A DNA stretch of 64,000 bases from assembly GCF_011516925.1 (NCBI RefSeq), contig NZ_WOTG01000001.1, positions 496,001-560,000 on the forward strand, given 5' to 3'. This DNA is from Acetobacter fabarum (lineage in GTDB: Bacteria > Pseudomonadota > Alphaproteobacteria > Acetobacterales > Acetobacteraceae). The position numbers were made by a program, and so were the translations under genes. The notes beneath the pieces were generated by a model. It did not search any database. It was not told the DNA's origin and saw nothing but the letters and a program-made list of their open reading frames with translations. Positions 17,299-26,978 of this stretch are shown here, in pieces. Within the stretch, counting starts at the first letter, position 1. The number at the start of each line of letters is the position of its first letter.

Positions 17299-17403
17299 CT
17301 CCGGCTCCACCGGCATCTGGCCTGCCCCCATGCACCACAAAGGTCATGGGGGATGTGAGCAACCGTGCAGCCAGCCCGCCAGAACAGCATAAAAGGCGGC
17401 ACG

Positions 17404-19983
17404 ATGCCCCAGACCCTTTTTCCCGACCCTGATGACATTGCAAACGGACTGCCGGTTAAGGAGATTCTCCCCCAGCTGCGCGCGGTTCTGGCGGCAGAGC
17501 CCACAGCCGAGCGCCCTGCCAGCGCCATTGTGGTGGCACCTCCGGGGGCAGGCAAAACCACGTCCATTCCCCCTGTGCTGGCAGCCAGCGCGTGGCGGGG
17601 CGAGAGCGGGCGGATTATCATGCTCGAACCCCGCAGGCTGGCTGCCCGCGCCGCCGCCCAGCGCATTGCCAGCCTGATGGGGGAAGAGGCTGGCGGGTTT
17701 GTGGGCTACCGCACCCGCATAGACAGCGCCGTTTCTGCCCGCACCCGTATTGAGGTACTGACCGAAGGACTGTTCCTGCGCCGCCTGCTGGGGGACCCCA
17801 TGCTGGAGGATGTCGCCTGCGTTATTCTGGACGAGGTGCATGAACGTTCCCTGGAGGCGGATCTCGCCCTTGCGTTCTGCCTGGACCTGCAACGCACCCT
17901 GCGGCCAGACCTGCGGCTTGTCGCCATGTCCGCCACCGCCGAAACCGAACGGCTGGCCAGCCTGATGAACGCCCCCGTGCTGACCAGCGAAGGCCGCATG
18001 TTCGCGCTGGAAGTCCACCATGCCAAAAAGGACATTCCCACCCTGCGTGACATAGCCCCCGCCACGGCTGCGGGCATACGGCAGGCACTGGCGGAAACCA
18101 CGGGGGATATTCTGGCCTTTTTGCCCGGCACGGGAGAAATCCGGCGCACCGCCCAGTTGCTGGACGGCATCAGTGCGACTGTCCTGCCCCTGCATGGGGA
18201 GTTGCACCCCGCAGAACAGGCCCGTGTGCTACGTCCGGCCGATAACGGGGAGCGCCGCGTTATTCTGGCCACATCCATTGCGGAAACATCGCTGACCGTA
18301 CCGGGTGTGCGTGTGGTGGTGGATTGCGGTTACCGCCGCGCGCCACGGTTTGATGCCGGGGCCGGGCTTTCCCGCCTGGATACACTGCGTATTTCCCGCG
18401 CGGCAGCACGCCAGCGGGCCGGCCGCGCAGGGCGTGAGGCACCGGGCACGGCCTATTGCCTGTGGAGCGCCAGCACACAGCGCGCCATGCCCCAGCATGA
18501 CCGCCCCGAAATTCTGGAAGCTGATCTGGCAGATTATGTTCTGGCCACAGCCCTGTGGGCTGATACGGTTGGAACAAGTGAGCCGTTACCCCTGCCCGAC
18601 CAGCCCCCCGGCAGCGCGGTTGCCGCCGCGCGGGAGCTGCTGGAACAGCTGGGAGCGCTGGATCAGGCGGGGCATATTACCCCACTTGGCAAACGCATGG
18701 CCCAGCTTGGCACACACCCCCGCCTTGCCGCCATGCTTTTAGCTGCACGCACAGGGGAGGAGGCCGCCATGGCAGCCGACCTTGCCGCCCTGCTTGAAGA
18801 GCGTGACCCCCTGCGCCCACGCCACGCAGCCCACGGCAAGCCCCCCATAACACCCCCTGCCGATATCGGGCTAAGGCTGGACCTGATTGCAGGCGAAGAC
18901 CACCCCGATGCAGACCGCGCCGCCCTGAGCCGCATACGGCTGGCGGCAAAGCGGTTCCGCTCCCGGCTGAATGTTCCCCAGCACCTGCCTGCACAGGGCA
19001 ACCCTGCCGCCCTGCTGGCCGCAGGCTTCCCTGACCGGATAGCCCTATGCCGGGGCGAACCGGGCAGCTACCGGCTGGCCAATGGCAGCAATGCGCGCCT
19101 CCGGCGTGATGATGGACTAAGCCCCCACCGCCTGCTGGCCGTGGCCGGGCTACACCTGCGCACCGCCGCCGAAATACGGCTGGCAGCACCGCTGGACCTG
19201 AACGACCTGCCCCCCACCCTGCTGGCCCGTACGCAGGAGCAGGTTGAAACCACGCTCGACCCCGTATCTGGCAATATTCTGGCCCGCAGGCGCACACGCA
19301 TTGGCTGCCTTGTGCTCAAGGACAGAACCGAAAAAGTTAAGCCGGAGGAAGCCGCAGCCCTTCTGCTGGTCCATGTGCGCGACAACCTGGAAAACGCCCT
19401 GAACTGGACAGAGGCCGTAAAGCAGTTGCAGGCCCGTGTTGCTCTGGCCCGGAGCGTGCACACCACGCCAGAATCCGCTGGCAGCACGCAGGAGGAAGAA
19501 CCAGTCTGGCCCGATTTTTCCTCCCCGGCTCTGGCGCAGACTGTGGCGGACTGGCTGGCCCCTTATATGGAAGGCCGCAACTCCGTTGCGGCCATGAAGG
19601 AACTGGATGTGCACACCCTGCTGCGCAACCTGCTGACATACACCCAGTACCAGTGGCTGGAGCGGGAACTGCCAACCCACCTCCCCTTCCCCGGTGGACG
19701 GGCAGAGGTGGATTACACCCAGCCCGTACCCGTGGCCTCGGCCCGTGCGCAGGTTTTTTATGGCACGGAACAAACGCCTCTACTGGCAGGCGGGCGGGCA
19801 CCCCTGCGGCTGGCTCTTCTTTCCCCCGCCGGGCGGCCACAGGCCATTACGGCGGACATTGGCGGGTTCTGGCAAGGGGGATGGGCGGATATGCGCAGGG
19901 ATATGCGCGGCCGCTACCCCCGCCACGACTGGCCCGAAAACCCGGCCCTTGCCCCGGCAAAACCGCGCACGCGCCCAAGCTAG
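17404..19983 (+). CDS. hrpB: ATP-dependent helicase HrpB
   Basis: 859 residues, a DEAH/RHA-type superfamily 2 helicase. Walker A is in VAPPGAGKTTSIPP (residue ~45), the DExH box is DEVHERSLEADLA, motif III is MSATAET, and the C-terminal helicase motif is RQRAGRAGREAPG. A long HrpB-type C-terminal domain follows. The start at 17404 is preceded by AAAAGG; the frame is open 13 codons further up. In other bacteria HrpB is linked to envelope-stress response and mRNA handling, but its exact role is poorly defined. Confidence 0.93.
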   Translation: MPQTLFPDPDDIANGLPVKEILPQLRAVLAAEPTAERPASAIVVAPPGAGKTTSIPPVLAASAWRGESGRIIMLEPRRLAARAAAQRIASLMGEEAGGFVGYRTRIDSAVSARTRIEVLTEGLFLRRLLGDPMLEDVACVILDEVHERSLEADLALAFCLDLQRTLRPDLRLVAMSATAETERLASLMNAPVLTSEGRMFALEVHHAKKDIPTLRDIAPATAAGIRQALAETTGDILAFLPGTGEIRRTAQLLDGISATVLPLHGELHPAEQARVLRPADNGERRVILATSIAETSLTVPGVRVVVDCGYRRAPRFDAGAGLSRLDTLRISRAAARQRAGRAGREAPGTAYCLWSASTQRAMPQHDRPEILEADLADYVLATALWADTVGTSEPLPLPDQPPGSAVAAARELLEQLGALDQAGHITPLGKRMAQLGTHPRLAAMLLAARTGEEAAMAADLAALLEERDPLRPRHAAHGKPPITPPADIGLRLDLIAGEDHPDADRAALSRIRLAAKRFRSRLNVPQHLPAQGNPAALLAAGFPDRIALCRGEPGSYRLANGSNARLRRDDGLSPHRLLAVAGLHLRTAAEIRLAAPLDLNDLPPTLLARTQEQVETTLDPVSGNILARRRTRIGCLVLKDRTEKVKPEEAAALLLVHVRDNLENALNWTEAVKQLQARVALARSVHTTPESAGSTQEEEPVWPDFSSPALAQTVADWLAPYMEGRNSVAAMKELDVHTLLRNLLTYTQYQWLERELPTHLPFPGGRAEVDYTQPVPVASARAQVFYGTEQTPLLAGGRAPLRLALLSPAGRPQAITADIGGFWQGGWADMRRDMRGRYPRHDWPENPALAPAKPRTRPS

Positions 19984-20174
19984 GGCAAAGCTGCCCCAAT
20001 CCCATGGGGGCATCGCCTACAGGCACCAGTCCCAGAGCCCTGCAAACTTGTGCGACATATGCCCCCAACCCAGCCCCAATATGGCAGGGCCGTAACCGCA
20101 GGGCTGGCATTGCACCCGCCTCTGCGCCCCCGCGATGTGAAAAAGCACAGGAAAAAAGGGTTCGGGTCAGCAGC

Positions 20175-21359
20175 ATGGTTGCGCAACTGCGCCAAACATG
20201 GCCTAAAGTTCATATGCTTGGCTCCATGGCACCGCACCTTATGAACAGACTGTTGCAAGGCCTGCCCTGTGTGGCCGTGGCCTATCTGTGTTGCACACCG
20301 CTCTTGAGCACCGGAGAAGCCCGCGCTGGCACGCTGCCTTCCTTTGCGCCTGCCACACCCCTTGTAACCTCTGGCCCGGTCAGCTTTGCCCCGCTTGTGC
20401 GCAAGGTTGTGCCTGCCGTGGTCAATATTGCCGTCACGCGGGATGATTTTGCCGCAGACAGCCATCACAAGCTTCCCTCCTCCGTTAAAGGCACACCATT
20501 GGAGCGGCGTTACCGCGAGCGCATGCGCCACCATGGGGATGAACTGCTGGAGGCCGGGTCCGGTTTTTTGATCGACCCCAGCGGTTTTATCGTAACCAAC
20601 GGCCATGTGGTGGAAGATGCGGACACCATTACCGTTTCACTCGTCAGCGGTAAGGAGTTTACGGCAACGCTGGTGGGCATGGACCCGCTGACAGATATTG
20701 CCGTTATCAAAATTACCAGCCCCGAGGCCCTGCCCTATGTGGAATGGGGAGATAGCCGACAGGTACAGGTAGGGGACTGGATTATGGCGGCGGGTAACCC
20801 GTTTGGTCTGGGTTCTTCCGTAACCGCTGGCATAGTCTCCGCCCGTGGGCGCGATATAGGAAGCAGCCCGTTTGATGACTTTTTGCAGCTTGATGCGCCC
20901 ATAAACCCCGGCAACTCCGGTGGCCCGACCTTTAACCTTGCCGGGCAGGTTGTGGCACTCAACACCGCCATTGTTTCCCCCACAGGGGGGTCTGTGGGGC
21001 TCGGGTTTTCCATTCCGTCCGAAATTGTGATTCCCATTGTGGAAACCCTGCGCCAGACCGGGCATATAGACCGTGGCTGGCTGGGTGCAACGCTAGATGA
21101 TGTTCTGACCCACAATGGCGCCAAGGTTACCGAGGTGGACCGCAACAGCCCCGCAGCGCATGGCGGGCTCCGCAAAGGCGATGTTATTACCATGCTCAAC
21201 GGGGAGCATGTGGATACCGCCCGCGCCATGATCCGTGCCATTGCTGCCGCCAAACCGGGGAGCGAGGCCGCCTTGGCCATCATGCGTAACGCCCACCCGC
21301 AAACGCTGATCATCCATGTCGGCCTGCGCCCTTTATCAGAGGATGGCGGGTTCCATTAA
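20175..21359 (+). CDS. DegP/DegQ-like periplasmic serine protease
   Basis: About 394 residues; trypsin-like HtrA family. The catalytic triad is His in VTNGHVVED, Asp in PLTDIAVIK and Ser in NPGNSGGP, followed by one PDZ domain (VTEVDRNSPAAHGGLRKGDV). A hydrophobic signal segment near the N-terminus ends around STGEARA, so it should be exported. HtrA proteases degrade misfolded envelope proteins. Most DegP proteins have two PDZ domains and this one has one, closer to DegS or short HtrA forms. The start is uncertain: ATGs at 20175, 20214, 20226 and 20241 are all in frame and none has a strong ribosome site. Confidence 0.88.
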   Translation: MVAQLRQTWPKVHMLGSMAPHLMNRLLQGLPCVAVAYLCCTPLLSTGEARAGTLPSFAPATPLVTSGPVSFAPLVRKVVPAVVNIAVTRDDFAADSHHKLPSSVKGTPLERRYRERMRHHGDELLEAGSGFLIDPSGFIVTNGHVVEDADTITVSLVSGKEFTATLVGMDPLTDIAVIKITSPEALPYVEWGDSRQVQVGDWIMAAGNPFGLGSSVTAGIVSARGRDIGSSPFDDFLQLDAPINPGNSGGPTFNLAGQVVALNTAIVSPTGGSVGLGFSIPSEIVIPIVETLRQTGHIDRGWLGATLDDVLTHNGAKVTEVDRNSPAAHGGLRKGDVITMLNGEHVDTARAMIRAIAAAKPGSEAALAIMRNAHPQTLIIHVGLRPLSEDGGFH

Positions 21360-21400
21360 ACCCGCCATCTGGCCGTGTAGCGCAGAACCAGCCATGACCA

Positions 21401-22255
21401 TCAGATCATGGCCAGTGGCTCCTTACTGGCTGGGGGCGCAAAGGCAGCATCCAGTTCCGCCAGATCCTGCGGCGCCAGCCTGAGTTCTGCCGCAGCTACG
21501 TTAAGGCGCATATGCGCAGGGCTGCCTGCCTTGGGAATGGCAAGCACATTGGGCTGGCGCAGCACCCAGGCCAGCGCAACCTGCGCAGGCGTTGCCGCAC
21601 CAAGCGATGTTGTATGCCGCGCCGCCACCCGCGCCAGCGCAGGATGGGCCAGCAGCGCACCCCCCTGCCCTATGGGGGAATAAGCCATGGTCACAACCCT
21701 GCGCTGCCTGTCCGCCTGTAGCAGGTCATACTCCACGCCCCGGTGTTCCAGACTGTACAGCACCTGATTGGCCGCGCACTCCCCGGGCCGGGAGCAGCCT
21801 TCAAGGTCACGCATATCGTCAGTATCAAAGTTGGAAACACCCCAGTAGCGGATCAGCCCTTCGCGCTGGAGGGTGCGGAAGGCCTCCACGGTTTCGGCCA
21901 GTGGCACGCTGCCGCGCCAGTGCAGGAGGTACAGGTCCAGCCTGTCTGTACCCAGATGTTTGAGCGAACGGCGGCAGCTTTGCGCAACCCCTTGGGCGGA
22001 AGCATTGCTCGGCAGCACCTTGCTGACCAGAAAAACCTGTTCACGCATAGGGGCTATGGCCTCCCCCACCAGTTTTTCCGACCGGCCATTGCCGTACATT
22101 TCCGCCGTATCCACGACCTGTATGCCCTGCTCCACCGCATAACGCAGGCTTGCTATCTCCTCCTCCCTGCGGGCAGGGGTATCGCCCATATTCCATGTGC
22201 CTGCGCCCAGTGCGGGCAGGATTGTGCCATCTGGCAGGGTTATGGTTTGGACCAT
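21401..22255 (-). CDS. Aldo/keto reductase
   Basis: 284 residues, (beta/alpha)8-barrel NADPH-dependent oxidoreductase. The catalytic tetrad is visible as Asp and Tyr in VVDTAEMYGNG, Lys in LVSKVLP and His in LYLLHWRG. The NADP-binding end has AIPKAGSPAHMRLN. An excellent AAGGAG ribosome site 8 bp before the ATG at 22255 fixes the start. Such enzymes often reduce aldehydes or 2,5-diketo acids; the natural substrate cannot be told from sequence. It converges with the protease gene. Confidence 0.93.
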   Translation of the reverse strand: MVQTITLPDGTILPALGAGTWNMGDTPARREEEIASLRYAVEQGIQVVDTAEMYGNGRSEKLVGEAIAPMREQVFLVSKVLPSNASAQGVAQSCRRSLKHLGTDRLDLYLLHWRGSVPLAETVEAFRTLQREGLIRYWGVSNFDTDDMRDLEGCSRPGECAANQVLYSLEHRGVEYDLLQADRQRRVVTMAYSPIGQGGALLAHPALARVAARHTTSLGAATPAQVALAWVLRQPNVLAIPKAGSPAHMRLNVAAAELRLAPQDLAELDAAFAPPASKEPLAMI

Positions 22256-22353
22256 TGCGGGTTTCTCCTTGTATCCTCGGACCATCAGGCAGCATAAAAC
22301 AGCGCAGGACCATGCTCTGTTCCGCCCCATGGCAAGACTGTTATAGTGGATAT

Positions 22354-22800
22354 ATGACCCAGATCGGCTTTTACCACCTGACCCGTACCAGCCTGACAGA
22401 AGCCTTGCCCATGCTGCTGACCCGCACGCTGGACAGTGGACAGAAAGCGGTTGTGTGGTGCACGGACAAACCCGCGCTGGATGAGCTGGACAAAACGCTT
22501 TGGCAGATTGCCACCCCGCGCTGGCTGCCCCATGGCAGTGCGGGCATAGCCTGCCCCGACCTGCAACCCATATGGCTGAGCACTGGGGATGACTGCCCGA
22601 ACGAGGCGCGTTTTCTGTTTTTAACGCACAACCGGCACTGCGCGGACCCGGCCCGCTTTGAGCGGATATTCGACCTGTTTGACGGGCATGACGAAAGTGC
22701 AGTTACCGCCGCCCGTGCACGCTGGGCACAGGCCCACAAAGCGGGACATGACCTTGCATACTGGCGGCAGGAAGATAAGGGCTGGAAGCGCGCCCGCTAA
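22354..22800 (+). CDS. holC: DNA polymerase III chi subunit
   Basis: 148 residues. HolC links the clamp loader to single-strand binding protein. The Rossmann-like start IGFYHLTRTSLTEALPMLL and VVWCTDKPALDELDKTLW are typical, with a C-terminal RARWAQAHKAGHDLAYWRQ. The start is the ATG at 22354; the longer frame upstream is antisense to the reductase gene. Convergent with pepA across a strong terminator. Confidence 0.9.
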   Translation: MTQIGFYHLTRTSLTEALPMLLTRTLDSGQKAVVWCTDKPALDELDKTLWQIATPRWLPHGSAGIACPDLQPIWLSTGDDCPNEARFLFLTHNRHCADPARFERIFDLFDGHDESAVTAARARWAQAHKAGHDLAYWRQEDKGWKRAR

Positions 22801-22832
22801 AAAACCGCCTGCCCGTATAACCGGGCAGGCGG
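22799..22832 (-). terminator. Terminator of pepA
   Basis: An 11-bp perfect stem (22805-22815 with 22822-22832), loop TATAAC, followed on the minus strand by six T (22804-22799). It starts 12 bp after the pepA stop. Confidence 0.85.
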
Positions 22833-22844
22833 AAGCAGAAATGC

Positions 22845-24317
22845 TCAGCCCTGCTCAAACCCGTTACGCACAAAGCGGTCAAGCAGGCGCACACCAAAGC
22901 CGGTTGCCCCTTTGGGCTGACCGTTTTTGGCCTTGCTGGCCCAGGCAACTCCGGCAATATCCAGATGCGCCCAAGGGGTTTCCCCCACAAAGCGCTTGAG
23001 GAACTGTGCTGCGGTAATAGAACCACCAGCCCGGCCACCGCTAATGTTCTGCATATCCGCAATATCGGACTTCAGCAGGGCATCGTATTCCTTGCCCAAA
23101 GGCATGCGCCACAGCTTTTCGCCCGTAAAGGCACCGGCATCAGCCAGCCCCACGGCCAGATCATCATCATTGGAGAACAGACCCGCGTATTCGTGGCCAA
23201 GCCCCACAATGATCGCCCCGGTCAGGGTTGCAAGGTCCACCATAAGGCGCGGAGCAAACCGGTCCCGCGCGTACCACAGCACATCGGCCAGAACCAGACG
23301 GCCCTCGGCATCGGTATTGAGCACCTCAATTGTCTGGCCAGAGGCGCTGCGCACCACATCCCCCGGACGCTGGGCCGTGCCGGACACCATGTTTTCCACC
23401 AGCCCCACAACACCCACGGCATTAACCGGGGCCTTGCGCAGCGCAAGCGAGGCCATAAGCCCGGTTACCGTTGCGGCACCGGCCATATCCCACTTCATGT
23501 CTTCCATGCCGGCTGCGGGCTTGATGGAAATACCACCCGAGTCAAAGGTCACGCCCTTGCCAATAAAGGCTACGGGGGCGTCCCCTTCCTTGCCGCCATT
23601 CCAGCGCATGACCACTGTACGCGGCTCGTTAGCACTCCCCTGCGCCACACCCAGCAGGGCCCCAAAGCCCAGCTCGGTCATGGCGGCAACGTCAAGCACC
23701 TCTACCTCCAGCCCATGCGCACGCAGGGTTGTGGCGCGCTCGGCAAACTCGACCGGGTTAAGCACATTGGCCGGTTCGCTCACCAGATCACGCGTTAGCA
23801 CAACGCCGCGGGCAACGGCCTGCAGGGACGGCCAGAGTTCCTCCGCCGCACCCACATGCGCGCCCAGCACGGACAGTTCGGCCAGCTGGTGTTTTTTGTC
23901 GTCTTCTTTTTTGGTCTGGTAGAGGCCAAAATGGTAGGCACCCAGCACGGCACCCAAAGCCACATGGGCCGCCAGCGCGCCAGAAAGATCGCCTACAGCC
24001 ACAGCCGCTTTTGGCGCACGCGCCAGCAGGGAGGCCGCAAGCCCGCCTGCCTTTTCCGCCACCCATGCGTCCACATCACCAGCTTTGCCAATGCCGACCA
24101 GCACAATACGTTCAAAACTGTCAGATGGTGCCAGCACAACACAGCTTGTGCCGCCCTTGCCCTTAAACCCCTCTGCCTTGGCCGCACGGCTGAGAGCGCC
24201 CTGCGTTGCAGCATCAAAGTTCTGAAAAACAGTTGGGTGCGCATCCCCTTCGGGCACCAGAATGGCCAGCGCGCCTGCCGTGGACTCTACCTGGGTGGAA
24301 AATGAAATCTGTAGCAT
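22845..24317 (-). CDS. pepA: Leucyl aminopeptidase (M17)
   Basis: 490 residues, cytosolic two-metal aminopeptidase. The family signature NTDAEGRLVLAD is present, with metal ligands in GKGVTFDSGGISIKP and the Lys/Asp of MKWDMAGAA. The start is the ATG at 24317. The frame is open far upstream but that part overlaps the divergent cysQ gene. PepA cleaves N-terminal residues from peptides; in some bacteria it also binds DNA at the carAB promoter and at recombination sites, which cannot be judged here. Confidence 0.96.
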   Translation of the reverse strand: MLQISFSTQVESTAGALAILVPEGDAHPTVFQNFDAATQGALSRAAKAEGFKGKGGTSCVVLAPSDSFERIVLVGIGKAGDVDAWVAEKAGGLAASLLARAPKAAVAVGDLSGALAAHVALGAVLGAYHFGLYQTKKEDDKKHQLAELSVLGAHVGAAEELWPSLQAVARGVVLTRDLVSEPANVLNPVEFAERATTLRAHGLEVEVLDVAAMTELGFGALLGVAQGSANEPRTVVMRWNGGKEGDAPVAFIGKGVTFDSGGISIKPAAGMEDMKWDMAGAATVTGLMASLALRKAPVNAVGVVGLVENMVSGTAQRPGDVVRSASGQTIEVLNTDAEGRLVLADVLWYARDRFAPRLMVDLATLTGAIIVGLGHEYAGLFSNDDDLAVGLADAGAFTGEKLWRMPLGKEYDALLKSDIADMQNISGGRAGGSITAAQFLKRFVGETPWAHLDIAGVAWASKAKNGQPKGATGFGVRLLDRFVRNGFEQG

Positions 24318-24476
24318 GATTTGACCAATCTCCCTGAAAACCACATCTATTCTGCCTAAGTCCCCCACCCTGTCTTGGCAATAGCCAGAGCCGCCCCCAC
24401 GCCCCGATTGCACGATAAACACCAACACCCCACCACAGGGCATGACGGCGGCCCCAAGCTGGCGTATGCTAGGTTC

Positions 24477-25247
24477 ATGAGCACCCTTGCAGATACAGAC
24501 CTGCTGGCCCTTGCCGCCAGACTGGCCAACGAAGCCGCCGAAATCATCCGCACCATTCGCACGCGGGGTTTTGAGACCGTGACCAAAACCGACTCCTCCC
24601 CCGTAACGGAGGCGGACCACGCGGCAGAGGCCCATATTCTGCGCGGGCTGCGCGCGGCCACACCCGATATTCCCGTTATTGCGGAAGAAGAAGTTGCCGC
24701 AGGCCTGCAAGCCTATGCCACCCCAGCCTACTGGCTGGTGGACCCGCTGGACGGCACGCGGGAGTTTGCCGCCGGGCGGGACGATTTTACCGTCAATATC
24801 GGCCTTGTGCGCAATGGCCATGCCGCACTGGGGGCGATGGCCCTGCCAGCCTATCACCAGCTTTACACGGGGGGCGTGGGTCTGGGCGCGCACCGGCTGG
24901 ACAAAAACGGGCTACAGGCCATTCATGTCCGCACGGCTCCTGCTGAGGGACTGAGCGTTCTGGCATCCCGCCATCATGCGGATGACACCCGTCTGGCCGA
25001 ATACCTGAATGGCAAAAAAATTGCGCATCTGGGCAATATCGGGTCAGCCGTAAAGTTTGCCCGCGTGGCAGAAGGGCTGGTTGATCTGTACCCCCGCCTC
25101 GGCCCCACCATGGAGTGGGACACAGCCGCCCCACAGGCCATTGTGGAAGCCGCGGGTGGCCAGATTACGCTACTGGATGGTTCCCCCCTTGTTTATGGCA
25201 AAACAGGCTGGAAAAACCCTCCCTTTGTCTGTACCGGAGCGCTATAA
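24477..25247 (+). CDS. cysQ: 3'(2'),5'-bisphosphate nucleotidase
   Basis: 256 residues, inositol-monophosphatase superfamily. Metal-binding motifs are EADHAAEAHIL, the Glu pair of IAEEEVAAG, DPLDGTREF (the CysQ form of the DPxDGT motif) and MEWDTAAPQAI. CysQ hydrolyses the phosphoadenosine phosphate left over from sulfate assimilation. The ATG at 24477 was chosen; upstream codons in frame are low quality. Divergent from pepA, 159 bp apart. Confidence 0.9.
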   Translation: MSTLADTDLLALAARLANEAAEIIRTIRTRGFETVTKTDSSPVTEADHAAEAHILRGLRAATPDIPVIAEEEVAAGLQAYATPAYWLVDPLDGTREFAAGRDDFTVNIGLVRNGHAALGAMALPAYHQLYTGGVGLGAHRLDKNGLQAIHVRTAPAEGLSVLASRHHADDTRLAEYLNGKKIAHLGNIGSAVKFARVAEGLVDLYPRLGPTMEWDTAAPQAIVEAAGGQITLLDGSPLVYGKTGWKNPPFVCTGAL

Positions 25248-25354
25248 ACAGGGCAGGCCAACCGTAGCCCCTTTACGCAGGGGTCTCCTGTTGCCAAAAC
25301 ATTGCAGCCTCACTGATCGGCCTACGGATTGCGCCCTGTTGCCATGAGAACACC

Positions 25355-26356
25355 ATGACCAGACGTCTGGATGCCACCCAAAGCGGCATTGCCACTGCTG
25401 CCAGCATTCTGCGGGCTGGCGGCCTTGTGGCCTTTGGCACGGAAACCGTTTACGGCCTTGGGGCAGATGCCAGCCAGCCGCAGGCGGTCGCCCGGATTTT
25501 TGAAGCCAAGAACCGCCCGCGCTTTAACCCGCTGATCAGCCATTTTGCCAATGCACAGGCGGCGTTTACGCAGGTGGTGCCCAATGCCATGGCCCACAGG
25601 CTGGCGCAGGCGTTCTGGCCGGGGCCACTTACACTCATTCTCCCCCGCGCACCGGGGGCAAGCATTAGCGATCTGGCGGCAGATGGCCTTGCCAGCCTTG
25701 CCGTGCGCGTACCCGCCAATGCCACAGCCCTTGCACTGCTGGAACAGGCAGACCGCCCCATAGCTGCTCCTTCGGCCAACCGCTCCGGCCGCATCAGCCC
25801 CGTGGACGCAGCCCATGTGCTGGAGGAACTGGACGGCCGGATAGACGCCGTGCTGGACAGTGGCCCCTGCACCGTGGGGGTGGAAAGTACCGTGGTGGAC
25901 CTGACAGACCCGAACACCCCCACCCTGCTGCGCCCCGGTGGCATAACGCTGGAAGAGCTTGTTGCCATCTGCCCGCACATAAGCCTGCCGCAAACCACAA
26001 GTGATGTGGCCCCACATTCCCCCGGCCGCATGGTCTCGCATTACGCGCCGCACCTGCCTGTGCGGCTGAACGCTTTGCAGGCCGAGCCGGACGAGGCCCT
26101 GCTGGCATTTGGCGCCACCCGCCCCACCCTTGCCCCGCTGGCATGGAACCTGAGTGCTGCCGGGAACCTGGAAGAAGCCGCGGCAAGGCTGTTTACCGGC
26201 CTGCGCACACTGGACCGCGAAGGGCAGACCCTTGGGTTGCGCCGCATTGCCGTGCAGCCCATACCCCAGCACGGTCTGGGCCGTGCCATACAGGACCGCC
26301 TGAACCGCGCGGCAGCCCCCCGTCCGCAGGACGGAACAGAAGACATGGCACCATGA
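25355..26356 (+). CDS. L-threonylcarbamoyladenylate synthase (Sua5 type)
   Basis: 333 residues. The YrdC domain (~1-200) has the KxR motif in EAKNRPRFNPLI and the SxN motif in APSANRSGRIS; it makes the threonylcarbamoyl-AMP used for t6A37 in tRNAs. A C-terminal Sua5 domain (~230-320) makes this the long Sua5 form rather than TsaC. The stop overlaps the next start as ATGA. Confidence 0.93.
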   Translation: MTRRLDATQSGIATAASILRAGGLVAFGTETVYGLGADASQPQAVARIFEAKNRPRFNPLISHFANAQAAFTQVVPNAMAHRLAQAFWPGPLTLILPRAPGASISDLAADGLASLAVRVPANATALALLEQADRPIAAPSANRSGRISPVDAAHVLEELDGRIDAVLDSGPCTVGVESTVVDLTDPNTPTLLRPGGITLEELVAICPHISLPQTTSDVAPHSPGRMVSHYAPHLPVRLNALQAEPDEALLAFGATRPTLAPLAWNLSAAGNLEEAAARLFTGLRTLDREGQTLGLRRIAVQPIPQHGLGRAIQDRLNRAAAPRPQDGTEDMAP

Positions 26357-26916
26357 CCGAGATTGATCCCAAGGAACTCAAAATCCTGTCGGACATTCTG
26401 GCACTTGTGCTTGAAGACAACCCCGGCCAGTCGGACACGGCCCTACAGGCCCTGCGCAACCGTGCCCGCAAGAACAGCACAACCGGGGGAGCGCTCAAAA
26501 ACCTGTTCCAGACCATTGCGGTCAATCCATCCAAGGCCAAAAGCACAACCCGCCAGACTGGCACGCGGGCCTCTGCCAGCAAGGCCAAAACAACCGACAT
26601 GCCGGACCAGTACCGCGTGCAGCTGCGCGAAATGGCCGACAGCATTACCCGGCTGGACCGCAACCTGCGCGTTGCCTATTCCCAGAACGAAACACTTAAA
26701 TCCGAACTCTACCTGACCCAGAAATCCCGCGCGGAACTCCAGACCCATCTGGCAACGCTTCAGGCCACCAAACGCACCCAGAAGCCACTCACCATTGCCA
26801 TTAGCCTGCTGGTTGGCATGCTGGTGGGGGTTGCGGGGTCTCAGGCCGTGCATGTCCTGTGGCCTGCGCCACCACCGGCCCATACCATGGCCGACAACAG
26901 CCATTATCTTTACTAA
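26353..26916 (+). CDS. Unknown protein with coiled coil and one C-terminal membrane helix
   Basis: 187 residues, not recognised. Residues ~1-50 are helical and polar, ~55-85 a Lys/Thr/Ser-rich stretch, ~85-140 a likely coiled coil (REMADSITRLDRNLRVAYS and following heptads), and ~145-168 a single hydrophobic helix (IAISLLVGMLVGVAG). A short Pro-rich tail follows. The bulk is therefore probably cytoplasmic. Translationally coupled to sua5 (ATGA). The role is unknown. Confidence 0.65.
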   Translation: MTEIDPKELKILSDILALVLEDNPGQSDTALQALRNRARKNSTTGGALKNLFQTIAVNPSKAKSTTRQTGTRASASKAKTTDMPDQYRVQLREMADSITRLDRNLRVAYSQNETLKSELYLTQKSRAELQTHLATLQATKRTQKPLTIAISLLVGMLVGVAGSQAVHVLWPAPPPAHTMADNSHYLY

Positions 26917-26978
26917 CGGGTCGCCCGACCGCGCGTTCAATTTTGTCTTTTTGTGCTTTTGCAGGGAAAACCAGAGCC

